DNA of 64,000 nucleotides from contig SAXG01000010.1 of NCBI GenBank assembly GCA_012932865.1, positions 310,001 to 374,000 on the forward strand. The letters are read 5' to 3'. Shown here in pieces: positions 9,798 through 21,653 of this stretch. How positions within the stretch are numbered: the stretch's first letter is position 1; each line of letters opens with the position of its first letter. A program made the position numbers and the translations under genes. The DNA comes from Amylostereum areolatum. Taxonomy: Eukaryota > Basidiomycota > Agaricomycetes > Russulales > Stereaceae. Under the pieces are notes generated by a model that saw nothing but the letters and a program-made list of their open reading frames with translations, searched no databases and had not been told where the DNA came from.

Positions 9798-12700
9798 ATG
9801 TACACGGCATCTGAAGCCCAAGTTTCTGTTTCTCGCTCGTCTGGTTTTGTGGCGCCTCGGTGGCCTGGTTCTCGTTTACATATGCGCATTGTTGATTCGG
9901 ACTGTACTACTACGGGGGATATCCCCATTATGACTTCTCTTACGGACTCTATCGGTACGGGCACGCGTCCCGTTGTTATTTTAGATACTCAGGCTTCGAT
10001 TTGTGAGCCTTCGGCTTTGGATATGGCTTCGGTTTCGGCTTCAGTTTTGGATACGGCTTTGGATACGGACTCAGTTTTGGATATGGACCCTGTGAAGTCA
10101 GGGACAACGCCGTGCGATGGAAGGGGCACAGCGCCCAAATCATGTTATATGGCACCTGGAACGGCTCAATGGACGCTTCGTCGCTTAAGGGAAGACAAAC
10201 CCGAAAGTGCGATTGCAATCCTTCGCATCTGGACACACCACCGACGCCGTGACGAGGCTACTTATGAAGCCATCAAGGAAATAACTGGCATGGGAGACGA
10301 GTTAGCATGTCAAGCCCTACTAGAGCTTGCCACTCCTATGCAGTTCATACGCTCCGCCAGCGCCAAGGAACAAACGGTCATTCCCACACAACTGGTGGTA
10401 GATTCCAAACGCATTGTCAAAGCTCTCGCACTCCTGGACAGTGGTTGCACTGGCTCGTGTATCAACACGAAGTTTGTGCAGGAAAATCACATCCCCACGC
10501 GACGGACTGCTCGCCCAATCCCAGTACGAAATGCAGACGGCACTCTCAACACAGGAGGTCCCATCACGGAATATGTCACACTGCGCCTAAATATTCAAGA
10601 CCATGAAGAAAACATTGACCTGGCGGTCTCCAATCTAGGAGATACGGACCTTTTCATTGGACATGAGTGGCTAAAGAAGCACAACCCTCACATCGACTGG
10701 AAATCCGGGTCAATTGAATTTGACCGATGCCCTATCAGCTGCTCTCGTCCCCCTCCCCTCCTCAATATCGATGAGGATGAAGAGGAGGAGGAAGAGCCAG
10801 TCCACATAGAAAAGGACGAGCAGCTGTTTGCTTTCGACTGGGATGGCTACAAAGCGACATACCACATCCGGACCCATGCATCGGACATTGCAATTGAAGA
10901 GCATGCTAAGAAAAAGGAACAGACCTTCTCTGAGCGAGTCCCAATGGCGTACCACAAATTCAAGGACATCTTTGACAAAGACGACTTCGACAAGCTCCCT
11001 GAGCGACGCCCATGGGACCACGCCATTGAGCTCACTCCTAACTTCAAACCGGTCGATTGCAAAGTTTACCCCCTCACATTGGACGAGCAGAAGCAACTGG
11101 ACGCCTTTTTGGAAGAGAACCTGAGATCTGGCTGGATCCAACCGTCCAAATCACCCATGGCCTCCCCATTCTTCTTCATCAAGAAAAAAGACGGCTCGCT
11201 ACGTCCTGTGCAGGACTATCGAAAGCTCAATGAGATGACAATAAAGAACCGTTACCCGCTCCCGCTCATCCAAGAGTTGGTTGACAAACTTAAAGGAGCA
11301 CGGCACTTTACCAAGCTCGATGTCCGATGGGGGTACAACAATGTTCGGATTAAAGAAGGGGACGAGTGGAAAGCTGCATTCCGCATGAACAAAGGTCTCT
11401 ACGAGCCTACGGTCATATTCTTTGGACTCACCAACTCCCCGTCTACGTTCCAAGCCATGATGAATGACCTGTTCAAAGACTTGATCCACCAAGGAGTCGT
11501 GGTCGTCTATTTGGACGACATCCTCATCTTCACACATACGCTAGAAGAACATCGTCGAATAGTCAAGGAGGTCCTTCGGATCCTGCGAGAAAACAAACTC
11601 TATCTGAAGCCAGAAAAGTGCGAGTTTGAGAAGGCAGAAATCGAATACCTGGGCATGATTGTCGGCGGAGGAAGGGTTCGCATGGATCCAGCAAAGGTCG
11701 CGGCAATCACCAATTGGCCAGCCCCCAAAACGAAGAAACAACTTCAATCATTTTTGGGCTTTTGCAACTTCTACCGTCGCTTTATCAAGGACTTCAGCGG
11801 CATTGCTCACCCAATGACTAAACTCACTGGGAAGACGGAATGGGCCTGGGACACCCCACAGCAGGAGGCTTTTGAGGAACTCAAGCGACGTATAACATCA
11901 CAGCCAGTTCTAGCAATCCCTACAGACGATGGGCAGTTCCGTGTTGAGGCGGACTCCTCTGACTATGCCACGGGCGCGGTACTTTCGCAACAACAGGACA
12001 ATGGCAAATGGCACCCGGTCGCCTTCCTCTCAAAGTCCCTCAGCGAAGCTGAGAGGAACTATGAGATTTATGACAAGGAATTACTGGCTATCATGACGGC
12101 GCTAGAGGAATGGAGACAATACCTCATGGGGGCACGACAGGAGTTTGAAATCTGGTCGGATCATCGCAATCTCACGTACTTCCGCAAGGCGCAGAAGCTA
12201 AATCGGAGACAAGCACGATGGTTAACGGAGCTACAAGAGTATCATTGTACGCTACTCCACAAGCCTGGCAAAACAATGGGTAAACCCGATGCTATTTCCC
12301 GACTAGCGGGCCTTGAGAAGGGGGAGAAAGACAATGAAAACATTGTCCTCCTGAAACCAGAACTCTTTCGCGCCCTCAACCATGCAGGAATTATAACCAA
12401 TGGACCTGACAATGTCTTCATTGAGCGGATTCAGGAGGCTACCTTACTCCGAGACCATGCAGTAGAACGCGCCTTAGCACTCAAAGTGAAGGGATGGCTG
12501 GAACACGCAGATGGAACGATCACCTGGCAACACAGACTCTATGTCCCAAGAGACAAAGGACTCCGTGCAGACATCATCCAAGCTCATCATGACGGCCCGC
12601 TTGTCGGTCATCCAGGACGATACAAGACCCATGAGCTCATCACGCGCAACTACTGGTGGCCTGCCATTAGAGACGATGTCCGGAAATATGTTGAAGGATG

Positions 12701-13958
12701 TGAGACCTGCCAATGTACCAAGATTAGACATGATCGCATTGCCGCTCCACTCCACCCACATGACCCGCCACAAGCGCCCTGGGAGCATGTATCCATCGAC
12801 TTTGTCATGCCGCTCCCAGTCTCGGATGGAAAAGACGCCATCTGCAATGTGAACTGCATGGGTACCAAGCAGGTTGTATTCTGGGCCACGACCAAAGACC
12901 TAACGGAGGACGAACACGCCTTTGAGTACCTACGCGAGGTGGTCCCCCATCATGGAATTCCTAGAAAGATCGTCAGCGACCGTGGCAGCGTGTTTGTCTC
13001 CAAATTCACCACGGCATTGTTCCAACTGTTAGGCATTGAAGGGAACCCGTCCACGGCGTATCACCCTCAGACGGACGGACAGACCGAACGCTCCAACATG
13101 ACCATGGAAAACTACCTTCGCATCTTCGTCAATCAACGACAGGACAATTGGACACGTTACCTCCCACTTGCCATGACTGCGCTCAACAACATGGTCCATA
13201 GTTCGATTGGGATGTCTCCCAACTTTGCCAACTATGGTCGGGAACTCTACCTGGGGACAAACCCTCGACGTGAGACAGACAACCCATCGGCGAACGAGTT
13301 TGCACAACGCATGCGAGACATCTATGAGGAAGCCCGCTCTGCGCTAAAGGCAGCACAGGACGATCAAAAGCGCTTTTACGATCGCAAGAAGGACGAACCA
13401 ATAGATTACAAAATTGGCGACTTCGTCTGGCTGGAAGCCAAGACCAGAGATGGCCAAACCGTAATCAAAACGGCACGTCCTATGCAAAAGCTAGATGACA
13501 AGCGCTTTGGTCCTTTCGAAATCCTGGAAAAAGTCGGAGCATCGGCTTACAAGCTTCGCCTCCCTACATCCTGGTCACGAAAACATCCGGTCTTCAACGA
13601 GTCCCTCCTATCTCCACACAACGGTCCCGCCTTTGACAATCAGAAAGCACCTACACCTCCACCGCCAGAGTTAGTCCAAGGAGAGGAAGTCTATGAGGTC
13701 GAAAAGATTATAGACTCCAAGAAGGTTGGTCGCGGCTTCAAGTACCTCGTCAAATGGAAAGGCTACCCAGACAATGACAATACTTGGGAGCCTCTCACCA
13801 ATCTCCAGAATGCCAAGAAACGCATTGACGACTTCCACCGTGAACATCCGGGTGCCCCGAAACCTGCACGCCTTAATCGTTGGAAACTCCTGTCGGAGGA
13901 AGAAACTGGATCTGATTACGACGAGGACGTCGAATCTAAGGAAGGGGTGATGTCATGA
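9798..13958 (+). CDS. Gypsy-1 pol polyprotein with chromodomain
   Basis: About 1386 residues from ATG 9798; the frame is open from 9783 and lies -1 to gag. Order: Ser/Thr-rich N-terminus; aspartic protease around residue 215 (LLDSGCTGSC); reverse transcriptase with KKKDGSLRPVQDYRKLNEMT and catalytic VVYLDDILIF near residue 570; RNase H with FRVEADSSDYATGAVLSQ; integrase zinc domain (HHDGPLVGHPGR, CETCQC); integrase core with SIDFVMPLPV, VSDRGSVFVSKF and YHPQTDGQTERSN; and a C-terminal chromodomain (YEVEKIIDSKK, YLVKWKGY, NTWEPL) near residues 1297-1355. The chromodomain places it among the chromoviruses, where it is known to guide integration through histone marks. No internal break was seen. 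Confidence 0.95.
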   Translation: MYTASEAQVSVSRSSGFVAPRWPGSRLHMRIVDSDCTTTGDIPIMTSLTDSIGTGTRPVVILDTQASICEPSALDMASVSASVLDTALDTDSVLDMDPVKSGTTPCDGRGTAPKSCYMAPGTAQWTLRRLREDKPESAIAILRIWTHHRRRDEATYEAIKEITGMGDELACQALLELATPMQFIRSASAKEQTVIPTQLVVDSKRIVKALALLDSGCTGSCINTKFVQENHIPTRRTARPIPVRNADGTLNTGGPITEYVTLRLNIQDHEENIDLAVSNLGDTDLFIGHEWLKKHNPHIDWKSGSIEFDRCPISCSRPPPLLNIDEDEEEEEEPVHIEKDEQLFAFDWDGYKATYHIRTHASDIAIEEHAKKKEQTFSERVPMAYHKFKDIFDKDDFDKLPERRPWDHAIELTPNFKPVDCKVYPLTLDEQKQLDAFLEENLRSGWIQPSKSPMASPFFFIKKKDGSLRPVQDYRKLNEMTIKNRYPLPLIQELVDKLKGARHFTKLDVRWGYNNVRIKEGDEWKAAFRMNKGLYEPTVIFFGLTNSPSTFQAMMNDLFKDLIHQGVVVVYLDDILIFTHTLEEHRRIVKEVLRILRENKLYLKPEKCEFEKAEIEYLGMIVGGGRVRMDPAKVAAITNWPAPKTKKQLQSFLGFCNFYRRFIKDFSGIAHPMTKLTGKTEWAWDTPQQEAFEELKRRITSQPVLAIPTDDGQFRVEADSSDYATGAVLSQQQDNGKWHPVAFLSKSLSEAERNYEIYDKELLAIMTALEEWRQYLMGARQEFEIWSDHRNLTYFRKAQKLNRRQARWLTELQEYHCTLLHKPGKTMGKPDAISRLAGLEKGEKDNENIVLLKPELFRALNHAGIITNGPDNVFIERIQEATLLRDHAVERALALKVKGWLEHADGTITWQHRLYVPRDKGLRADIIQAHHDGPLVGHPGRYKTHELITRNYWWPAIRDDVRKYVEGCETCQCTKIRHDRIAAPLHPHDPPQAPWEHVSIDFVMPLPVSDGKDAICNVNCMGTKQVVFWATTKDLTEDEHAFEYLREVVPHHGIPRKIVSDRGSVFVSKFTTALFQLLGIEGNPSTAYHPQTDGQTERSNMTMENYLRIFVNQRQDNWTRYLPLAMTALNNMVHSSIGMSPNFANYGRELYLGTNPRRETDNPSANEFAQRMRDIYEEARSALKAAQDDQKRFYDRKKDEPIDYKIGDFVWLEAKTRDGQTVIKTARPMQKLDDKRFGPFEILEKVGASAYKLRLPTSWSRKHPVFNESLLSPHNGPAFDNQKAPTPPPPELVQGEEVYEVEKIIDSKKVGRGFKYLVKWKGYPDNDNTWEPLTNLQNAKKRIDDFHREHPGAPKPARLNRWKLLSEEETGSDYDEDVESKEGVMS

Positions 13959-14408
13959 ACGGTCTATAATTTTCTTTTTACTTTACATCGGTTACACGCT
14001 TTAGGACTTATCGACTTATCACCGGTCCGGCTCCACCTTGGCCCGGACCCGGCTCATCTATATCCCGCCCGGACCCACGTGACTCATCTCGGTCCGGGTC
14101 TGACTCCTTTCTCTTGACTCATGCTGTACGATACTGACTCATGCTGTGCCCTTTTACATACGACTGCTTACTTATACTTGGTCTGCTTACTGATCGCCGT
14201 GTATTGGTTGCTTACCTAAGTCTCTCTCCTCTTGTGTATATAAGGCTCGCTCTCGCTGTACATATCCCTTATCTCGAGCTAGTCAATTCTACCGACTTTG
14301 CTTGCTTTCCCTCGTCTGTCGCCGTGTCTGATCGGCTCCCCTCTATCGTCCTCATCTTCTAGTCAGCTGTGTCGTAACTTGGTGCTGTCGCACTAGTCGT
14401 TGCTGACA
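13951..14408 (+). repeat. Gypsy-1 right LTR
   Basis: 458 bp, identical to the left LTR by eye except at 14160. The pol stop codon overlaps its first bases. A purine tract AAGGAAGGGGTGA immediately precedes it and is the likely plus-strand primer. Confidence 0.95.
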
Positions 14409-17400
14409 ACGACGAGGACGGCGAGGATAGCGATCACTCAGACGACGAGAATCCCCCTGCTTTCTTGGAGCCTCGTGCTATCCGCAACTTTTATATCCAC
14501 CAGTGGGTCAACCTATCGTTTCATGGCGCAACACACCAGATCATCAACGCAAGCCTTGTTGGAGCAAAATCATCGTTCAGGGAGATACTAAAAAGCTTAG
14601 ATCCTGGAACTCGTCCCCCGTTCTCGCTCACAGATGTTGCACACATGGCAGAAACAGTGCGAACGATGGAGCAGCGTCTCCGTGTAGACCCAGACCGTCA
14701 CATCGTATACTACGTGTTGTGCCCGACCTGCTGGAGGCACTACCCGCTACCCGCTCTCCTTGACATGCACAGCCCTCGGTGCGACAAGCTGGGGTGCGAC
14801 GGCATTATCTTTCGAACCAAGCGCATGTCCTCTGGTAAACTGAAGCGTTATCCGACTAAACTAATGCCCACATTCCCTATACTCTCCGCGCTGCAGCTCC
14901 TCCTTGATCGTCCTGGAAAATACGAGGAATGCCAGTTCTGGAGGAAGGACGGCGACCACGGCCTTTCAGAGCCAATATTCAAGGACGAATGGCGAGACAG
15001 TGTTGATCGCTCTGCCCCTATGTTTGACATCCACGACGGTTGGCTCTGGCGGTCTCTGCAGGCTGGCATCTCTCGCGAGTGGGACCCAGACAACGAAACT
15101 GTCACGGACTTCAATACAATTCCAGGGCAGAGCGTGCGGTTTGTCTCGCTACCTTGCAGGCTCGTACTTGGTGTACATTTCGACTGGTACGCGTGTAGCA
15201 CCTGTGTGAGATTTCGTATCTGACCCCCACATGAGGTTTGGGACCAGGAAGCGTGGCAGCCATTCGTCTGGTGTTGGATTTCTCACAATACAGAACCTAC
15301 CGCGCTCAAAGCGGCTCCTGCGGGAGAACATGATTTTTTTCGTTTGCATTCCAGGGCCTACAGAACCTGATACGGAGCAGATGAACGGTATATGGGAGAT
15401 TTTTACAGGTGAGCTCGCAGAACTCGAATCAGGTGAGTACGACACCTTAAACGTCGACTTATTCGCGTCGATGACCCGGCGCCGGACACGATATTGACAC
15501 ACTTGCAGGTGTGCACTTTCGCATGCACGACAGGCCAACAAAAGAACTTGTGCATGCGACGCTTCCCCTGTCAACATGCGATACACCAGCCCGTCTCAAG
15601 GCCGGCGGCTACGTCTCGCAGAATTCCTTGGGCTTCATGTGTTATTGTTGCGACAAGCCTTTCGATTCGTTGACGCAGCCACACTGTTTCGATCCTTCAA
15701 GTAAGTCCCACCATTGCCATGTTCGTGTCCAGTGCCTTGACCAACCCTGGCATCCAGCGTTCCGATATCGCAAATACGAGGAGCAGTTGTGCGACAAGTT
15801 CCGCGCTAGAGACGCTCTCAGAGATGATCCGTACTCCGAGCTCCCTGCCGAAATTGCTACGAAAAAAGGTGTCCGGTTCTCTGCCCTAGACATGCTTCCC
15901 AATTGGCAAGGTCCAATAAGTCTGCCGCTTGAGCCAATGCACAACTTCTATCTTGGTATGCGACCATGTTGTGGTGTCACATATCAATCAGTTATTAACC
16001 CGGACTCGGACAGGAATTGCAGCCGATGTCCACAAGACCATTCTGCTCGCCGGAGGGATGTTCGTCGGAACTGGTAAGCGGGGCGAGACGCCACCCAGTG
16101 CGATTCTCGAATCCTGCATCCAGAACTTGCACATTCCAGCAAGCATGGGACGGCTGAACCCCAAGGTAAGTGCTCACTGTTCACCCAACCATCCATCCTA
16201 CTGATTTTCTGACATACTACTAGATAGCGACAGGTGGAGGCCGTCCAAAGGCAGACGACTGGAGAAACCTGATGACGGTGTATCCCGTTGTTCTCGCAAT
16301 CTGTTGGAATATGTGGGATCGACAAAGCGAGGAATCTGCGCGCAAGGCTCGCAAGAATACAAAACTGCATGAAGAGAAGCTTCGAACCCAAAAGCTACTC
16401 CTGAAGCGTCGCCGCCGTGCTTTGCTACAAGAGGACGAAGTGGACGAAGCTGACCTAGATGCACTGGACGATATTGAGGCAAGTAAAAACTACTACGCAC
16501 ACTACTGGAACGTTCTCCGGGTATGCGCCGCCTTACGGATCCTTGGATCTCGTGCCATCTCTCTCAATGATGCAGCACGCGCGCAGCTCTTTCTCGAACA
16601 ATCCTTCCAGTCCTGGGCCAGCATGGGATGCCACCTTAAACCAAACTTCCATGCCGCTGCTGGCCACTCGTATGACTTCATCGAGATATATGCGACCATG
16701 TACGCAATCACAGTCTGGGCTCATGAACGCTGTATCGGCATTCTGGCGCAAATGAAGACGAACAGTCGGTCAGGTGGAGAGTTGGAGTGTACGCTCATGC
16801 GCGGCTGATGGAAGACGACCCTCTGTCAAGAACTGGTGCGTGTGTTATCTTGATATTTTCTGTCTTTTGTTTATAGCCTAATGTCCGACTTATCAGCTTC
16901 GACGGATGACCTCGTTGGAAGACAGGAATGATGAAGACGACATCGCAATTGAGGCGCTGCTCAAAGCAATGTGTGGTGGTGCAGAGGGGGAAAGACATCG
17001 AGGTACCTTCATGACATACCTGGCAGCCATGTCCGAGATTGACTCCCCAGGTATGCTCTCCGTGCTGCTGCCGTGTTTCTCTGTGAACGAACACGACTAA
17101 CTCGAATCAGTTCCCTTCAAATTCCCTGCTCGTATATCACATATTGATCTCCGTGCAGAAGGATTATACCCTCAAGTGCTCGAGTACGCGCAAGCGTGTT
17201 GGTCGAACCGGCGGGTTGTGGCAGACTATGGGATTCTCCATGGCGGATCTCCACTATATTCCCACAATGTACCATCCTATCCAAGCGCGCAGGTATCTGG
17301 TGTCAAGTACTACGCCGCATCGCAGCATCGTGGGGGACAATACTGCTTCGGCTATATTCAGGATCGACAGGCCGTGCAGCTGCTATATCTCCTGACAGTT

Positions 17401-17862
17401 ACCCTAGGCACTGGAGATGGGTTAGCGGATCAGCCTACCGAGGAACATATTGCCATTGTAAGGCGATTCGAGAACCGGGGAAACCTCCCGGTCCCACCAT
17501 GGGAGGAGTGGTGAGTACGCGTGGTGCCGTTTCTACGCAGTGATGACATGCAATTCTCACATCTGTCTATGCTAGGGCCGTTGATCTGGGCATACAAATC
17601 TGGAATCGCAAGTTCCTACCGTCCCAGGTCGTTCCGATGGGTGATTTGTGCGGGTTGTTCGTGCTTGCTGATTGTTCGGCCAAAGGGAAGGGGTTTTGGG
17701 CTACCATCGCTCTCGATCATGTACGTTGTCGCCTCGCGATGCTGAACCACACTAACTGTATTGTATGTAGCTACAGCCCGAGTGTGACGTCGAGGGTTAG
17801 GTAGTATGCGCTCTCGACGCCGGCTGTAAACAACGCTACATGTGTGACTATAATTATAAACC

Positions 17863-20074
17863 CTATTTGTTGGTGCTGCTGCCGTTCCCATCCGTTTCAT
17901 CCCCGCCTGATTCACCTTGAGAACCTGAACCTTCATCGCCACCGCTGACACGCGCCCTCTCATCGTCGTATTTGTCAAGCCACGCGTGGCTGACGGCCCA
18001 AGCTGGAGTCCGAGTGCCAGCGACGAAAGGTAACCTCTCGTGCTTGCGAAGCTTGCCCTTCACACGCGGTGTGATTAGTTTTTTCTTCCCTTTCTTTTTC
18101 CCATCGGTTTTCATATTCTTGTCCCGGAGCAGCTTGTGCAGCAAGTCTTTCCTTGTCACGAACTATAGGTGGAACATTCCTGGTGAACTTGGGAATGAAA
18201 CATACAGGGAGAACTGGAACTAACCTCATCGGAACACCAGTCTTGCGTACGACGATAGTAGACCGTGGGATACATCTCTTGGTTTATTCCCGAGGCTGTA
18301 AGTTAGAAGAAGTATGAGTATTGATATGCTAGAGCTGAGGCCATCTTAGTACATACCTATCACATTCTCTGAGCGCTCAGCTTCACCATCCGAGTCACCG
18401 TCGCTGCTATTAACCTCACTATCATCTGACGATTGCCACATAGGGTGGAAGGCAAAATCGAGATCTCCTACTTGCCAGGACTTGTCTAATGTTGGACGGA
18501 GTGCAGTCAGCTGCTCGGATTTCTGTGAGGACTGTTAGAGAATATCATTTAAAAAAAGGCCAACAAGACTCGCCGCCTTTTTCCGACTCCTTCGTTTATT
18601 GTCCTCGTCGATCCTATTCTGTTCAATTATGGGCTTCCTCTTCTTCCTGTACATATCCTTCGAATTCTTGAACGTTGTCTTTCGGAATACATCGCGCATT
18701 GCACCCTCTGTCTTGGTCTTTAGAATGCCTGCCGCCGTCGGGAATATGTTTGCACTGTCGTTCGTGATCTTACTGAATAGGTCCGGCCACCACTGTGAGT
18801 TCGCCTCGTCCCAGTCCGCATGCCATTTTGGTCGAAGGAGCCGCCCGGTTACCTTGTCATCGCTGTCCCGTATTTCTAGCCAGTAATCCCGCGTGCCTTC
18901 AAGAGGGTCGGGGAAAGGGTCGCTTGGTAGGATTCCCATGGTGTGACGGAATACCGCGCGTAGCATGTGCTAAAAGGTTGTAGACGTTAGCAGTCGGCAC
19001 GATGGGACAAAAAAGAAAGACGTACATGAAGTACGTTCTCTCGCGGCTTTTTCCCGCCAGAAGACGTACTAGCAACGTGCAAAGTGCCAAGGTCAGCGGT
19101 ATAGGGAGTTGCTCCAACAGTATTGTCTGGTCCATGGCATGTGTTCTCTACAGCTTCGAGGTGAGTGCGAAGAGTGTGGATGTTTGAGTCGGCATCTTTG
19201 GCCGTTTTGGTAAGTTCATCGATCTTGGTGTCCTGCTCGCGTGTTGATCTCTCCCAACTAGCCCGTTGCACCTCGAACATCTTTGTCGACACTGAGTTGT
19301 GCTGCTCCAAGATTTCGAGCCTGCGAAGGACTTCCGAAAGATCGCTCGTCCGCTGCTTCTTCGATGGTGGCTGAGGAAGTACACCGTTCTCGCCAGTACT
19401 ATCTTCATCCGCCTCCTGGACGCGCCGCTTTGTTTGGTGGCGTGATGATGACTTGGCGGCTGGTGGTCCCATTGACGGCTGTCGCGACCCTGCGACTGAG
19501 GAAGAAGACGATGGGCCAGATGAGGGTGGTCGTGTGGGAGCTCGAGATCCAGCCCCGGCCAGAGATCTGTTCTCGAATGCAGGCATGTTGAAGGCTCTAC
19601 TGGCTGCCGGTGCGGATGCTTTTTGAACGGGAAGGGATGGGAGGGATGGAGGTTTACTGGGGGGTCTATGAACATGTTTCGACGTTGTTCTGTCCTTTTT
19701 TGAAGAAGGTGCGGGTGGTCCGTCAGTGCGCTGTAGGCCAGGACTCACGGAAGAGCCATGTCCAGCCATGCGAGTGCGAGAGTTCTTACCGTGCACTGGT
19801 GGTGACGGTCTGAGACAAAGGTAGGGAAGAGGGTGAAGAATTCCATTTGTTCAACAAAGTCGTCGCTCTGCAGATCGTTTGCGAGACTCAGACGGGTATA
19901 GAATGAGCTCAGATTAGATATGCGAGCCACGCGGAGGGGGAAGTCACGTGCTCTTTGCTCGTCGTCGTCGTCGTCGTTGTCGAAGGTGCGAGTCGTGCAC
20001 CTCTCTCTTACCACTACATCCACCATCACCACCCTCCGTCGCGCAGGCCACCTACAATCGTTAGACGAGGACAT
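17863..20074 (-). CDS. Unknown protein, convergent partner of the Plavaka-type transposase
   Basis: No family recognised. A multi-exon minus-strand gene is inferred. It begins MSSSNDCRWPARRR (ATG at 20074), continues LSSFYTRLSLANDLQSDDFV, then a long basic Pro/Ser-rich exon (to about 18990) with a predicted helical segment (LSEVLRRLEILEQHN, a coiled-coil candidate). Next come MLRAVFRHTMGILPSDPFPD and WHADWDEANSQWWPDLFSKI, a lysine-rich segment, EMYPTVYYRRTQDWCSDE and a C-terminal exon with KLLRDKNMKTDGKKKGKKK. Its stop is only about 60 bases from the transposase stop, tail to tail. It could be an accessory gene of the same transposon or an unrelated host gene; splice sites are approximate. 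Confidence 0.5.
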
Positions 20075-21653
20075 CACAGCACAAGCATCGGCCGGCAGTC
20101 CTCGCAATGCCACAGGATTGCCACGCTCATCAACAAAATACTTTTGGTCTCTTGAGTCCGTGCTCAGACATTGCCCGGTGCAAATTTTTTTTCGGATGGT
20201 ACGCTCTCTCCCGTTTGGAACTCAGATGCACCAATTCATGCTGAACACCCTATCTCGCCTTTTAACCGTCAGATAAGAGGCTACCTCTCCCGGTTGGATC
20301 ATGCGCGATCCTTGGTGCGCCTCTGTTCTTCTTTGCTTCTACTTTGAATCTCGCTGATTTCATCCCACAGGCCTCCAAACCCGGCCGGCGATCACGACGC
20401 GCACATTGCACCTAGGTGAGTGCGCATTCTCTCGTCCTAACCTGATTCTAACTTCCCCTGAAAAGCTCCGCGCCCTCCTTCGTCCGCAGTGTCACCTTTC
20501 AACATCGCGATCAAGCTGTCAAACTGCACAGGTGCCCCTCACGTCGCTGTGTCGACCCCTCCGTTGCTACATCGTCTCTGGTGCCTGTCAATTGGTATGT
20601 TGGATTACCTGCTCTCCCAGCCTACTCTCATGCAGAAATTCATGGCCCTTTTGCGCCTTCACAGCCCCGGATATACCGTCGTGCACGCTTCAGGACAATC
20701 CATGTTCTTCCTCCACCTCAAGAGTCCGCCGCTCGTAGGACTACTCCTGAAATATCTCAAGTCGGAGTCCTCCATCGCCGCTCGCCGCCTGCAGCCCAAA
20801 CGGCCGAACGGTCCCCTGGCGTCACGCAAGCTAGTGCAGAACTCCACGCCCGTACGTGTACCACTTCCAATCCCGTTGCCTACGCCTTACCATCGTCCTC
20901 AGCCAGGAGCGGTGACCTGCGCGCCTTTCAAACGGCCGCCACGAAGAGATTGCGTGCGCACTCTGCCTCGCCCAAACCTCGTCGCCTTGTGTCGCGCAGT
21001 TGCGAAGGATCCGCGCCTCGTGCATGGCTCGCTTGAGTAGGTACGTCTTCCATCCACTCCCTTTCTCCAAACATGCTGACGAGTCTCAGCGATTTCGCCA
21101 AGATCCCATCCCCGGGGGTACTGCTATTAGAAGAGGACAAGGTTCAGCTCAAGCGGCGTATCGTCGCATTGAAGCGTACTCTCGTACTTTCTATCTTGGC
21201 AGCTTGGATGACATCTTCCGCCGCTAGGTTCCATGGAAGCCAAAAGCCGGTGAGTGCCGGTCTCTTATCCTGATATTCTGCCACTGATAGCATCTCACCC
21301 AGTGGAACAGCGTGAACATGATCTCATCAGAGCCGGTCAGCACGGATAGTCGCTCAGAGCGGGACTTAGGGGCTTGCCAGGGAAGCTAGATCTCAAAGAC
21401 CAGAGTATATGCACTATACATGGGTACCCCTCTTTGCTATGTAGCTACTGTATTTTATTCGGAATATATGTGCTTTTATTTCGACCTGTAACGAGCAAAC
21501 CATCCCGGGCGGCGGTGAAGAGGAAGCGGCCAAAGCCCTACGGATATCGCGCGGACGTTGTGGGCCTGGCATCCGCGGCGCGATTGGTGGTGGATATGCG
21601 GTCACTTGACACCGATATCCACCACCGAACAGCTCGCGATGGTCGTGTTTCGG
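20075..21653. other. Unassigned region, possible weak plus-strand exons
   Basis: Open frames at 20489-21040 and 21073-21273 are separated by intron-like GT...AG stretches; the second contains FAKIPSPGVLLLEEDKVQLK. No domain is recognised and no confident start or continuous gene could be built. It may be the remnant of a transposon gene. Confidence 0.25.

Larger units (their letters stand above)
6892..14408 (+). mobile_element. Gypsy-1: complete LTR retrotransposon (chromovirus)
   Basis: Full-length Ty3/Gypsy element of 7517 bp bounded by 458-bp LTRs and a perfect 5-bp target duplication ACGAC (6887-6891 and 14409-14413). LTRs begin TGTCATGAAC and end GTTGCTGACA. Only one difference between LTRs was seen (7101 versus 14160), so insertion is recent. 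Internal order: self-primer type PBS, long leader, ORF1, gag, then protease-RT-RNase H-integrase-chromodomain. It inserted in the plus sense within the acidic linker of the Plavaka-type transposase. It is a fungal transposon, not an infectious agent of animals or crops. Confidence 0.95.
5936..17800 (+). pseudogene. Tnp2/Plavaka-type transposase, split by Gypsy-1 and with an in-frame stop
   Basis: Resembles the Tnp2-domain (En/Spm-CACTA-related, 'Plavaka') transposases common in Agaricomycetes. Exon 1 is only MDNIK (ATG 5936, donor at 5951). Exon 2 from 6047 has a Cys-rich N-terminus, CPCEECVPSGGFQLPRTIRR followed by an RH pair. An acidic Ser-rich linker follows. Gypsy-1 interrupts it at 6892-14408. 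Reading resumes with FLEPRAIRNFYIHQWVNLSF, then CPTCWRHYPLP, a second Cys pair, SGKLKRYPTK, WLWRSLQAGI, SKRLLRENMIFFVCIPGPTE, GFMCYCCDKPFDSL, ALDMLPNWQGPISLPLEPMH and GGELECTLMRG. A TGA at 16806-16808 then stops the frame although family-like sequence continues (WKTTLCQEL, later GGQYCFGYIQDR and KGFWATIALDH) to a stop at 17800. Both lesions argue that this copy is dead. Confidence 0.8.

Noticed and set aside
8734..9810. 358-codon minus-strand frame
   Set aside because: Antisense shadow of Gypsy-1 gag, which has clear capsid and zinc-knuckle motifs on the plus strand.
5789..17800. Shared CGAGGGTTAGGT sequence near 5795 and 17791 as element ends
   Set aside because: It is a direct rather than inverted match of about 12 bases, and at 17791 it is part of the transposase stop; likely chance.
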